NCBI RefSeq assembly: GCF_000471905.2
Contig: NW_006500271.1
Location: forward strand, 182,841 to 246,840
DNA from: Amborella trichopoda
Lineage: Eukaryota; Streptophyta; Magnoliopsida; Amborellales; Amborellaceae
DNA length: 64,000 nt
Direction of reading: 5' to 3'
The notes beneath the pieces were generated by a model. It was given only the letters and a program-made list of their open reading frames with translations. It was not told where the DNA came from and searched no databases. Shown piece by piece: positions 23,441 through 34,595 of the stretch. Each line of letters starts with the position of its first letter. The first letter of the stretch is position 1. A program made the translations under genes and the position numbers.

Positions 23441-24698
23441 TTGGGATAAAACATAGGTGTATGCCCAAAAACAAGTTAGAATTGAAGATAATTACAATTT
23501 AATTGAATTAAAATAAATTCTAAAAATGGGTGCAAAAGGGCTATTGTGCCCGTACCTAATAATATGTGAAATTTCAAAACAGTCGCTGATGCTGCCGGAG
23601 AACTTCCATGATCCTCCATGGCTGACCCGAGGTCGTTTTGATGCCCGTTTGATCAAAATATTATTATTTTCTTGTAGGGCTCGGTATGGCGATCGTTTTG
23701 ATACTAACTTCGAGCCATGAATCATGTTTTTGAGCCATGATCTTGAGACTTGATTTTTGGATGAATCTTGAAAGCTTCAAATCTACTGTGTGCTCATTCC
23801 ATGATGTTTCTTCGTTATTTCTTCATTGAATCACACTTAGCATGTTATCACGATCATCTGGATGAAGATTTTGTCATCTTTAGTTTTTAGTCAGAATCTT
23901 GAAATTTGACGGCTGGAATGTATAGAAGCTTTGTCATCCTCATGTGTGAAATCCAACCATTCATCGTACACAAGGTTCAGATCAAAGATAGCCTCGGACC
24001 TCACGCACACAATGCAATTAGTTTCGTGCCGATCGAGTATGCGAACATCGTGATCTGGCTACTCAAACGAGACGTGCTGCAGCTTAATTTTCTACAACTT
24101 CCTTCATGAATCAGTGACTTTCAGTTAGTTTTGATCTCTGCTCGGGCATCGTCATGGGGCGTACCATATATCGAATTGTTCGTCTTGATGAGACGAAAAA
24201 GCTCACCAAATTTAGAATCGATCCAACTTGGAATGAGTGAGATATAGGCCCCAAAATTGACTGCCCATGACTGTTAAAATACCCACTATAATGGTGCTTT
24301 GGTGCAGTGAAGCCATACGAGAATATTGTGCGACCTACTCCTTTTTTGACTTTTACTCATAACTTTTTCCTGGAGTGCCCGATTAAGCTGAAAATTGATC
24401 CAAAGGGGTTTTCAATCGTGCCGGATATAATAGTGGTGGTCTCATAGTTGTTTGACACACCAAAAGTATAGCTCTAGTTACAAGGTCCATTTCAGGGTGC
24501 TAGTGACTGATTTCGCTGAAATTGTTTATTTGTGTTCACTTCCTTAAACATGTCTGATAGTGATGAAACTTTACAAGTAGTCTTTTAAAGTGTCAATTCT
24601 GGGGTCATTCTGAGACTGTCAGGAATTTCTATTGTTTTGTAGGCTTTATTGACTTGCTTCCTACTAGGGACCAAGGTGCTGAAAAATACGTTCAAACA

Positions 24699-24703
24699 CT
24701 CGT
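24699..24703. repeat. Target-site duplication of E, right copy
   Basis: CTCGT, against CTTGT at 2767-2771. The single difference is a transition. Confidence 0.8.
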
Positions 24704-26345
24704 ATTTGCTGGATTTTCATTCCCATGGATCTCAAGCCCAACTATCAAGGTTTCATATTTAGCAATGTTATGGGGATATGAGAAATTCAACCTAATGGCT
24801 GTTGGCATTAAAATCTTCTCGGGTGGGCATAGTATGACTCCTATACCTGAGCCATATTCGTTCTTTCCACCGTCAAAGTATAACTACCAAATCGAGTCCT
24901 CTATTGTGAAGTGGTTCTCATCAGGGAGATCCATGTTAACAGGAATATTGTCTGGCAGTGCGTGTTCAGCTAATTGGTCAACAATGGTTTGTCCTTTGAC
25001 CAATTTTTTAGTGACATACTCGATCTCCAACTCACTCAATAGCATTCTCCACTTTGCCAAACGTCCATTAAGGACTGGCCTCTCCAATAGGTACTTCAGT
25101 GGGTCAATTTTTTATATGAGCTTGACTGAATGCGATAAGACATAATGTCTTAGTTTCTGCATGGCCCACAAGAGTGTTAAGTAATGTTTCTCCACATCCG
25201 TGTATCTTTTCTCATAGTCGACCATGGTTTTACTAATATAGTATATCATTTGTTCTTTTCCATGGTTGTTATATTGTCCTAACATTGCCCCCATGGTCTT
25301 GTCTTTCACTGACATGTATAGGAATAGGGGTTTAACTAGACTAGGAGGATTAAGGATGGGAGGTTGGTGAGGTACTCTTTGATTTGATCGCACTCTTCTT
25401 GCCATTCATTGTCCCATATGAATGGGGTGTCCTTCTTAAGGAGTCTAGTGAATGGTACACACTTATCTGCCAGTTGTGAAATGAATCGCCTTATGGCTTG
25501 CATGCGACCTTGAAGCCCACATATTTCTCTAATGTTCCAGGGAGGAGGCATTTTAGTGATGGTTTGTATTTTGAACGGGTCCACCTCTTTGGCTTACTAT
25601 AAAGCCTAGTAATTTGTCGGATTCAGCTCCAAAGGAACATTTTTGTGGATTGAGTTTGAGTTGATGTTTTCGGAGTCTTTCAAAATTGGTGAGATGATCA
25701 GACCTAGTATTTTACTCGATCAAAATGTCGTTGACATAGTCTTCCATGATGGTGTACATCAAGTCATGGAAGATACTAGTCATTGCCTGCTGATAAGTTG
25801 CCCCTGCATTTTTGAGGCCAAAGGGCATGACTTTGTAGCAGTAAGTTCCCCACTATGTTTTGAATGACATTTTGGTTTGGTCTTCTTCTACTATACGGAT
25901 TTGGTTGTAACATGAGAAGCCATCCATGAATGACAACATCTCGTGACCTGCAGTATTGTCGACCAAGGCATCTATGTTTGGTAATGGAAAATTGTCTTTG
26001 GGACAAGCCTTATTGAGGTCTCAGTAGTCGACACACACTCGGATCCTCCCATCTTTTTTGGGTACGACCACTATGTTGGCCAACCATTATGAGTAATCAA
26101 TGGGGGTAATGAACTTCGCCTTGAGCAGTTTGTCGATTTCTTCCTTGATTTTGAGCTTGAGGTGGGTCTTTTGACGTTGGAGTTTCTGCCTTACAGGCCG
26201 CGCCCCTTCATTGAATATTAGGTGATGTAGCACCAATGTTGGATCTAGCCTTGGTATATCATCGTATGACCAGGCGAAGACTTCTCGATATTCCTTGAGA
26301 AAAGAAATCACATTTTTTCGCTACTCAGAAGATAAGGAGGTTCCA
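24699..26345 (-). pseudogene. Reverse transcriptase and RNase H of element A, degenerate
   Basis: From 26311 leftwards the strand encodes the N-terminal RT linker (LKEYREVFAWSYDDIPRLDP), fingers and palm (VVVPKKDGRIRVCVDY, then stop, DLNKACP), MPFGLKNAGATYQ and the active-site segment DYVNDILIE, where the family has YVDD (D to N). Next are the connection and first RNase H (RFISQLADKCVPF..., FLYMSVKDKTMGAMLGQY, ...YTDVEKHYLTLLWAMQKLRHY), and the start of the second, archaeal-type RNase H (VLYFDGGKNEYGSGIGV...KYETLIVGLE). Stops and frameshifts make it non-functional. Two RNase H domains mark the Tat lineage. Confidence 0.85.
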
Positions 26346-27218
26346 ATCTTGGTTTACTTTGGGTCCTTCTTAGTTCCTAGGTTTACGTCAATCGTCTCTT
26401 CGATGAGAGCCATTGGGTCACCATCGAACCTCTTCTTGAACTAATCAACATGGGAAGTGAGCTCCTCAGTTTGAGGGATTTTCTTAGACTCTTGATTCTC
26501 CTAATCTTCATCTTGGTCGTCGGATTCATCATCTTGGGTATTATGCATCGTTATTGGGCTATCCTGAGCGTTTGCCATTTTGGAAAATTCTTTTTCATTA
26601 TTATTAACTTTATCATGTTTTGAATTTTCACTGGTTTTTGAAATATTGGAAAAGGTGTCCCTTATGGGACTCATGAGAGAAATGTTGGGGACTGGACGCG
26701 CAAGGTGGTTAGATGGCCACCCCACACTTATCTATTTTTTGACACCAAGACTTGAAGATGCCGCTGGTATGCTTCAAGCGATTGTCGAGATAAAGGAATG
26801 ATCAACCAATTTCGTGCCTGGGTTGGTGTTGGTGGATGAGCACCCTTGGCAGTGTTGGAGCCAACTATGCACGCCTCCTCCCAAACCAGGTCAACAAATA
26901 GGTCTTCAATTCTTAGTCTTTGTGTGTGCTGAGATGTGGAAGAGGGACTATCCCCTGTTGGGGATTCGAGGATCACTTTCGGCCATTTTGGAGGGCAGGC
27001 ATCGAGAGGATCGAGGCTTTGAATGCCCCTCATATGAAGCACGGAGGGCTTGAAGGCTTTATCTGACTTTGAAATAGGGTGAGAGTACACCCAAGCCCCC
27101 TTCGATCCCCTTTTCCAATTTTGGCTTCAGGTGATGCAGAAATCGCTTCCTTTACGCCTTGCTCTGGACGGGCATGGGAGAAGAGTCTGTGCCACGCTTC
27201 GAGGGACCTGAAGCCGTA
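26346..27218 (-). pseudogene. Protease-RT linker of element A
   Basis: Partly open minus-strand frames (26501-26725, 26728-27090) encode an acidic and Ser/Thr-rich segment that matches the same part of B (FISEGIQSLDPLDARPSK against MRGIQSLDPLDACPPK). No enzymatic motif is present. Confidence 0.6.
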
Positions 27219-27846
27219 TCAATGTTGGCATTGGATAATCTCCTCCATCGATGCGTAAGTTTGCAAAATTTGAGGAACGGGGTCGCCGGCGTCTAGGCAT
27301 AAAGTGGCACAATCAGCTTGCTCTAAGGAAGAGAGCGGGATGTCCTCAAGCTCGACCCCTACAGCTAGCTTTCCGCTATGTGCGCTAGGATTAAGAAAAT
27401 AAAGGGGGTCGGCACATACCTTTGCAACACCTTTTTTTGTTTGAAATTTAGGCATTGATGTAGCGTGGAGGCGACCACGAGGTTTTTGTGGAACCAGGGT
27501 CTTCCTAGCAGCGTGTTGAATGAAGGTTTTATGTCCAAGACATAAAACTTTACCGGCTGAATGGGGGGCCAATCTTGAGTGTGAGAGGTAATATGCCCTC
27601 AGCTTGCCTCTTGGTCCCATCATATGCAGCGATGGTTAACTGACATGGTTCGAAGTCATCTTGGCTTTTGCCTATCTGCTTCGCCATTTTCATAGGGCAT
27701 ATATTCAGGGATGCCCCATTATCAACCAGCACTCTCCTTATCTCGCATTCTTTCATGAAAATAGTGATATGAAGAGGCTCGATGTGAAAGCGATCGACAT
27801 TTGTCGGGATGTCATCATCCGTGAATAAGATTGGCATTGATGCCAT
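27219..27846 (-). pseudogene. Aspartic protease of element A
   Basis: The frame 27550-27846 contains RRVLVDNGASLNICPM, the active-site loop of this lineage (D-N-G-A), followed by DDFEPCQLTIAAYDGTKRQA and GILPLTLKIGP. The second half, with the conserved LGRPW segment, follows in shifted frames near 27470-27550. Together they fit a retropepsin of Tat type. B has the same protein with a deletion just before the active site. Confidence 0.75.
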
Positions 27847-28067
27847 TAATTGGTTGATTATCCCTCACAAATCATCCGGTTGTGTGTTGCTCGGGATGTG
27901 GGTCTTAGAAAGTACCTTTTCAATTTGCGCTCTATGTGCCGGTGAATTCGCAAGCACCTCCAAGATGGAGATTTGAGCCTAGATCTTCTCGAGATGAGTC
28001 GGTAGATCATAGGTGGTTGCGGATCCTTGAGTTCTTTTATTAGGTTCACGATCTGCAACCCCTGCTG

Positions 28068-30374
28068 GTGGTTTGGCTGTTGAAGTGGCTCTCATTCTTT
28101 CATCAAGAGTGTCCACTGTGGATGGGCTTGAATACTCAACCTTTTCGGGTTAAGGAATCAACTTCTTCAGCTTGGACCTTGATAGGGTCAGCCTTAGCGA
28201 GAGTAATGGGAGACCTCGCAGTGTTGGCCCCTTGTTTGGAAGATGATCCCTTTTCATCAGCTTTGACCATGTCAATCTCGAGGGCATCATCTTCGTCATA
28301 CTAGTCAACTTAGGAGTATCATCAGAGTTAGGGGACGAAGAGTTTCCTCCAAGAAGACTCAAAAGATCTTCTTCAACTTCTTAGAGATGATGATCACATG
28401 CAAATATGAATTGGTTGGGATCATCTTCTTCGTCTCCATTTTCAATCATGTGAATGATAACATCGTCCTTTGAGTTACTTGGAGCTCCCATTTCTTTAGT
28501 CGTTGTGGCCGTATTTTTGGGGAGAGGGTTTGTGAAGATACCCATCTTTTGATTAGGTTCTTCAACAGGTTGATTTCTTGGTCCGACAATGATGTCACCC
28601 CAATTAATCAACCCTTGAATCACCTACTTCAAGTAGAAACAGTTTTGGGTATCATGGGCATGGTTTCTATGCCACTTGCACCATCTGTTCTTATCCTTAA
28701 CCTCATATGGTGGTTAAGATGGTGGCGGGAGTTGAACCATGTTTTTCTTCAAGAGTAACTCCAACACTTTTTCTAACTGGTCTTTGAGAGGAGTGAAGTT
28801 GTCCTCTCACCTTCGATTGTTATTTTGAGCGTTAGCTCTAGGCAGAGCCCTTCAATTTTGATTTCTATTATTGTGCTGGGTGGCTGAACCCTGAGTCGGT
28901 CCATTAACGACAATTTCGTTAACCTGATCGGAAGCTTTCCCCTTGCTGTTGCTCTTATTTTTATTTTGGGGAGTCGTGATGGGTTGGTTATCGATCCTAG
29001 TACTGAGGGGTGCCCCTCTCACCCTTTCATGTCGTGCCACCCGCTCGATAATGGAGTCGAAAGAGTGGGAGATAAGTCCCTGGCTAAAGAAGGTCCTGTA
29101 TTTAGGAGCTGCATGGGTCCATGAGTACACATTCGATGACCTCCATTGTCGCCTCTCGAAATCAACCGATAAAATCCTCGAAGGATCTCCTGGGTTTTGT
29201 TTGATTGCACTAAGCTCACCTAGTGTAAGAGATCTTGGTGTCGACCCAAGGTAATAAAGAGACGAACTGGTTGAACATTTCATCTGGAGTTGTGTGGTTG
29301 AGCGATCATTATTCTCTGATGCCAATTTAAAGCCTCACCAGTCAAAGTTTGTGAAAACAAGGCCTTCAACTGGTTAGGCCTGTCTTGTAAGGCTCAAACA
29401 GAGAGGAGGTACACGTTGACGTGAATATCTGGGTCACTCTTCCAAATGAATTTGTTTTTAAACTCTGGGATGACAAACCCAGGGGGAAGGTCTTCCATGC
29501 CCCCAAGGGTTTCAGGAACATAGGCCTTTGAGGGTATGATTTCATGCATACCCATTCTCACAAGCATATCTTGAATCGCTTTTTAGGTGCTTTTCTGTTG
29601 GGTATTCGGCATGAGAGTAGACCCACTGGTCGATGGGTTCCCAAGTGTAGATTGGTAAGTTGAGATTTGGGGTAGATGTGGGCTTGAGATTGATGGGCTG
29701 CGGTTACTAGAACGGTTTGATACATTTATGCCTGAGGGGCATACTGGCCCATAGGTGTCACCACCGGTTGCAAAAATGGCACAGTTTGTTGGACCAGATG
29801 GACTAAGGGGACCGATTGAAGAATCGGCTAACTCAATGGTGCTAGGGGTTCACCTATATCACTAACTTGGTTTGGGTTTGACCCGTGAAGTGGGGCATAA
29901 ACAGTGTAACCTAAGTCAACCAGACTTTTAAGGGCCACTTGGATGCCCATCTCGCCTAAGGGTTGATCTAAATTGATGCCTCTGCTCCGTACAATGTTAA
30001 GAAGATCGTGAGCGATACTTTGGTGGCTCAAGGTTGGATTGGATATCGTAGACCTAGATTGGTCTTGGTTATGAGACTGCTGCATCTCGGGGTTATCTTG
30101 GTTCGAGTTGTGGGAATTAGCATTAGATGCCGCATGAATTGCTTCCCTCACTCGACTTCTACTTTGGCTAACTAAAATCCCCTAAAGGGCGACGCCTAGT
30201 CATACACCCTGCTTATTCAAAGTTTTTCGAGCTGAATTAGCTTTTCAGATCACACGGATTTCGAGGCTAGAAGTGGACCCTTGGGGTTCTGCCTTCAACT
30301 GAAGCTCTGGGCATTGGATAATGGATTGACCACCTGTGGAGCAATCATCATGGTCGTCTAGAGTAACTGACATG
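28068..30374 (-). pseudogene. Gag of element A
   Basis: A start at 30374 (MSVTLDDHDDCSTGG) matches the start in B. The N-terminal domain (29828-30151) includes SIAHDLLNIVRSRGINLDQP and LKSLVDLGYTVYAPL. The Retrotrans_gag core is spread over about 29470-29020 in several frames (PDIHVNVYLLSV, DRPNQLKALFSQTLTGEALNW). A basic tail (GKASDQVNEIVVNGPTQGSA) ends near 28852. A zinc-type motif CKWHRNHAHDTQNC is read at about 28690-28630. Downstream to about 28068 is an acidic linker (NGDEEDDPNQFIFACDHH). Several stops and shifts. Confidence 0.8.
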
Positions 30375-30554
30375 GTGACTCCCTTTGGCTTGGTATAGAA
30401 TCTAGACTTAGGTAAGGGCTAGACTCGATGGCTTAGGGCAGACCTAACCCAACTCTAGGGGCAAAACTTTAATTGAGAACAAGGCTAAGACTATACTAGA
30501 ACCTAGACTTGCTAAACTCAATGGGTTTTGGTCCAGACCCTGAACTAAGGTAAG

Positions 30555-33500
30555 ATTGGTACAAATAAAATTGAGGTTGTTTTAAATTTATTATTATTAA
30601 TCTTTCGTTTATTTTCCTAAGATGCAAGATAAGAACAGTTAAAGTGGAAGGAGGGGAATTTTTGTACGTGACAGAGGAAAAACTTTTAGTGTGTGAATGG
30701 GAGGAGGACATTTTGGTGGGTGACTGGGAGGAGGTGCATGAGTTGTGAAGAGAATTTTGTAGACTTGATAGGAACTAATCTTAGAAAGGTAATCTTGGTA
30801 GGAGATTTAAGTATATTTCAAAAGAGATGATTAATAATGGAGAAAGGTAAGGGATTTAGATATGGAAAAGATCAAAGTTATAAATTGAGAAATAGAGAAG
30901 GTAAGTAGACGAGAGAGAGAAGTATCTTTGTCTTTTTTATTTTCTTAAGTTCATTTAAAGGGAGATATCCTTTCTATGTAAAGATCAGATCAGATCATTG
31001 GTAGGGAGTTTGCAGCTGAATTTTGACGAAAGCTCGTTCGACAATATTGGACCCTCAAGTTTTGGGGGAAATCTGTGGGTCTTTGGTGGTACAATACAAA
31101 TAAAATTGGGATGGTTTTAATTTATAATTTTATTATTCTTTTTTTTATTTTCCTAGGAAGTTTTGGTGCATGACTGGGAGGAGTTGCATGCATTCTGAAC
31201 AAAAAAAATTGGATTAGATAGGAACTTATCTTAGAAAGGTAGTCTTAGTAGGAGATTTAGTTAGATTTAGAAAGAGATGATTAAGATAGGAGAAAAATAA
31301 GGGATTTAGATATGGTTTAGATCAAAGGTATAAATCAAGAAATAGAGAAGGTACGTGGGAGAGAGAAAATTGGGATGACAGATAAAATAGGAAAAAGTAC
31401 GTAGAAGAGAGAGAATTATCTTTGTCGTTTTTTTTCTTAAGTTTATTTAAAGGGAGGCATCCCTTCTTTGTAAAGATCAGATCAGATATCGATTACAGTG
31501 AGACCCATGGGTCATTGGATGCCGCCATTGGTCGGGAGTTTGAAGTTAAATTTTGATGGAAGCTCGTTCGACAATCTTGGATCCTCGAGTTTTGTGGGGA
31601 TTTTGTGGGATTATGGTGGTGTGATACAAATAAAATTTGGGTTGTTTTATTTTTTTATTTCATTATTCTTTTATTTTATTTCTTAGGAAGAGGGAAAAAA
31701 ATAGTTAAAGTGGGAGGAGGAAATTTTTGATGCGTGACTGGGAGAAAAATTTTGGTGTGCGAATGGGAGAAGGAAATTTTGGTGCGTGACAGGGAGGAGG
31801 TGCATGAATTGTGTGAAGAGAATTTTGTAGATTAGATAAGAACTAATCTTAGAAAAGTAATCTTGGTAGCAGATTTAGTTAGATTTAGAAATAGATGATT
31901 ACGATAAGAGAAAGATAAGGGATTTAGATATGGCAAAGATCAAAGTTATAAATTGAGAAATAGAGATGCTAAGTGGGAGAGAAGAAAAGTGAGTGAGGAA
32001 ATTGGGAGGAGAGTTAAAATAGGAGAAAGTACGTAAAAGAGAGAGATAATTATCTTTGTCGTTCTTTTTCTTAAGTTTATTTAAAAGGAGATATCCATTC
32101 TCTGTAAAGATCAGATCGGATATCGATAAGAGTGAGACCCATGGGTCGTTGGATGCCACCATTGGTAGGGAATTCGAAGCTGAATTTTGACGAAAGGTTG
32201 TTCGACAATCTTGGACCCTCAGGTTTTAAGGGGATTCTTTGGGACTCTAGTGTTGCTATACAAATAAAATTGAGGTTGTTTTAATTTTTTTTATTATTAT
32301 TCTTTTGTTTGATTTTCTAGGAAGAGAGATAGGAACAGTTAAAGTGGCAGTTGGGAAATTTTAGTGCATGACTGAGAGGGAAATTTTGGTGTGTAAATAT
32401 GAGGAGGACAATTTGGTGCGTGAGTTGTAAAGAGAATTATGGGGATTAGATAAGATCTAATCCTATAAATGTAATCTTGGTCGGAGATTTTGCTAGATTT
32501 AGATAGAGATGGATTAAGATAATAGAAAGATAAGGATTTAAGATATTGCAAAGATCAAAGATATAGATTGAGAAATAGAGATGGTACGTGAGAGAGAGAA
32601 AATAGAGAGGAGAGATAAAATAGGAGAAAATAGGTATAATCGAGAGAGAATTATCTTTGTTGTTTTTTTTTTCTTAAGTTTATTTAAAAGAAGGTATCCC
32701 TTCTTTGTAATAATCAGATCAGATATTGATTACAGTGAGACCCATGGGTCGTTGGATGTCGCCATTGGTAATGAGTTTGACGTTGAATTTTGATAGAAGC
32801 TCGTTCGACAATCTTGGACCCTCAGGTTTTGAGGGGATTCTATGGGACACTGGTAGTGCGATACAAATAAAATTGGGATTGTTTTAATATTTTATTTTAT
32901 TATTATTTTGTTTAATTTCCTAGGAAGAGAGATGAGAATAGTTAAAGTGGGAGGTGGGAAATTTTGGTACGTGAATGGAGGGAAATTTTTGTGTGTAATT
33001 GGGAGGTGGAAATTTTCGTGCGTGACTGAGAAGTGGTGAGTAAGTGGTGAAGAGAATTTTGGGATTAGATGGGAACTATTCTTAGAAAGGTAATCTTGGT
33101 TGGAGATTTAATTAGATTTAGAAAGAGATGAATAAGATTGGCGAAAGATAAGGGATTTATATATGGCTAAGATCAAAGATATAGATTGAGAAATAGAGAT
33201 AGTATGTGGGAGAGAGAAAAAGTGAGAGAGAGAAAATAGTGAGGAGAGATAAAATATGAGAAAGTACATAGAAGAGAGAGAGAATTAACTTCGTCGTTTT
33301 TGTTTTTTTTAAGTTTAGTTAAAGGGGGATTTCCCTTCTTTGTAAAGATCATATCAGATTTCGATTAGAGTGAGACCCATAGGTCGTTGGATGCCGCCAT
33401 TGGTAGGGAGTTCGAAGCTGAATTTTGATGGAAGCTCCTTCGACAATCCTGGTCCCTCGATTTTTGGGGGGATCCTGTGGGTCTTTCGTGGTGTGATACA

Positions 33501-34057
33501 AATAAAATTGGGATTGTTTTATTTTTTCATTTTAAATTCTTTGGTTTAACTTTCTATGAAGTGAGATATTCCTTTTGTGTAAAGATCTTATCAAATATTG
33601 ATTAGAGTGAGCCCCTTTGGTCGTTAGATGCCGCCATTGGTAGGGAGTTTGAAGCAAAATTTTAACGGAAGCTCGTTCAACAATCTTGGACCCTTGGGTT
33701 TTGGGGGGATTCTGTGGGACTCTATGGTGCGAAACAAATAAAATTGGGGTTGTTTTAATTTTTAATTTTATTATTCTTTTGTTTAATTTCGTTGGAAGAG
33801 AGATAAGAACAGTTAAAGTGGGATGCGGGTAATTTTTGTTCGTGACTGGGAGGGAAATTTTGTTGTGTGATTGAGAGGAGGAAATTTTGGTGCTTGACTG
33901 GGAGGAGGTGTATGAGTTGTGAAAAGAAGTTTGGTGATTAGATAGAGTTGGATTATGATAGGAGAAAGAGAAGGGATTTAGATATGGCAAAGATCAAAGA
34001 TATAGATTGAGAAATAGAGATAATACGTGAGAGGTATTTCTTCTTTGTAAAGGTCAG
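30555..34057. repeat. C array: tandem repeat, unit about 0.63 kb, left block
   Basis: Units share, in order, TTAAAGGGAGATATCCCTTC, GATCAGATCAGATATCGATT, an RNase H exon fragment of about 125 bp, AT-rich sequence and a segment with several GTGCGTGACTGGGAGG phrases, then GATTTAGTTAGATTTAGA. The exon fragments start near 31003 (partial), 31498, 32135, 32741, 33374 and 33612. Most spacings are 606-637 bp. The last is 238 bp, an internally deleted unit. The array meets element A at about 30554. Confidence 0.85.
31498..31623 (+). pseudogene. RNase H-like exon fragment inside the C array (best copy)
   Basis: The plus strand encodes HWMPPLVGSLKLNFDGSSFD and then NLGSSSFVGILWDYGGVIQI. This fits the start of the plant RNase H-like domain (RVT_3/PF13456 type, usual form W.PP..G.LKLNFDGSS.GNPG..G.GG.LRD..G). 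The first catalytic Asp (FDG) is present; the rest of the domain is absent. An AG (ATTACAG) precedes the reading frame, as at a 3' splice site. Sister copies are near 31003 (partial), 32135, 32741, 33374, 33612, 36165 and 36790. The source was either a LINE or a host RNase H-like gene. Confidence 0.7.
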
Positions 34058-34595
34058 ATCAGATGATTATGAAAGGATGAGAACTGATAAAAGTTGATCA
34101 TGTGAAATGATCTGAAACCCCTAAGCATTCCTAATTTAAACCCTCTTAAACTAGGAATTATATACTCTTTCCACCCAAACCCCATGAGCATTACTCTCTC
34201 TCTCAACCACTAAAGCCCAATTCTATCTCTAATAGATAGTTATCTATTCTACGTTTTTAAGTCATAGTTGTCCAACAAGCGTCACACTCCTCTTCAGTGT
34301 CTAGGACTAGGGGAAATGCTTTCGAACCGGCGTCACACCCCTCTCAGTATCTAGTTCTAAAGGAGATGATGCCTGACTAGGGTCACACTTGACAGATGGA
34401 CAAGGTGAACTTCTACGGTACATGTGATTTTTAATTTTTCTATTCTCTACCGGTTACAACATTTACAGAAGTTTGAGTAAAATAGAATAAACTCAAAAAA
34501 AAATTTCAAAAAACATTCTTACTTGATGGCATTAATAAAAAAAATTTTATTCAATAAAAAAAAATCACTGAACTCTTGGGAATAAGAAATCACAA
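34058..34595. other. Sequence between C array and LTR G
   Basis: No coding sequence. The C unit breaks off right after GATCAGATCAGAT. Three partial repeats with the phrase GTCACAC...CAGTGTCTAG occur at about 34277-34390. It may be the 3' internal end of the element that owns LTR G. Confidence 0.35.

Larger units (their letters stand above)
2772..24698 (-). mobile_element. Ogre-like (Tat lineage) LTR retrotransposon E, nested in A, lacking RT and integrase
   Basis: The element spans about 21.9 kb with LTRs at 2772-6409 and 20448-24698, TG...CA ends, and 5-bp target duplications. The minus-strand order is 5' LTR, primer site, leader, gag (about 18950-17556), linker, protease (15955-14927), antisense plant-mobile-domain gene on the plus strand (10612-14249), tandem-repeat-rich 3' region, and 3' LTR. 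Large LTRs, total length and the arginine-type primer site fit Ogre-like elements. No RT, RNase H or integrase motif was found between 14927 and 6410. This copy, or its lineage, has therefore lost pol and would be non-autonomous. Confidence 0.85.
20448..24698 (-). repeat. 5' LTR of element E
   Basis: Ends are TG...CA. It is 4,251 bp long. From the right (U3) to the left (U5) it has a U3 of about 1.26 kb, TATA at 23431-23440, polyA-like AATAAA signals near 23374-23386, a GA-rich tract, the 48-bp hairpin array, and a U5 that includes about 400 bp (20750-21150) absent from the other LTR. Divergence from the 3' LTR is visible at many sites, so the insertion is not recent. Confidence 0.9.
24699..30554 (-). 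mobile_element. Element A, 5' half (pol N-terminal domains, protease, gag, part of leader)
   Basis: Continues element A on the other side of E. Domains read leftwards from gag (start near 30374) to the RNase H break at 24699. The leader is cut at about 30554, where the C array begins. Up to that point the sequence matches the leader of B (reverse complement of 40760-40800). No 5' LTR of A remains in the window. Confidence 0.85.

Noticed and set aside
28943-29254. 103-codon plus-strand frame
   Set aside because: Antisense shadow of A gag. The gag reading on the minus strand has recognisable motifs and a homologous copy in B.
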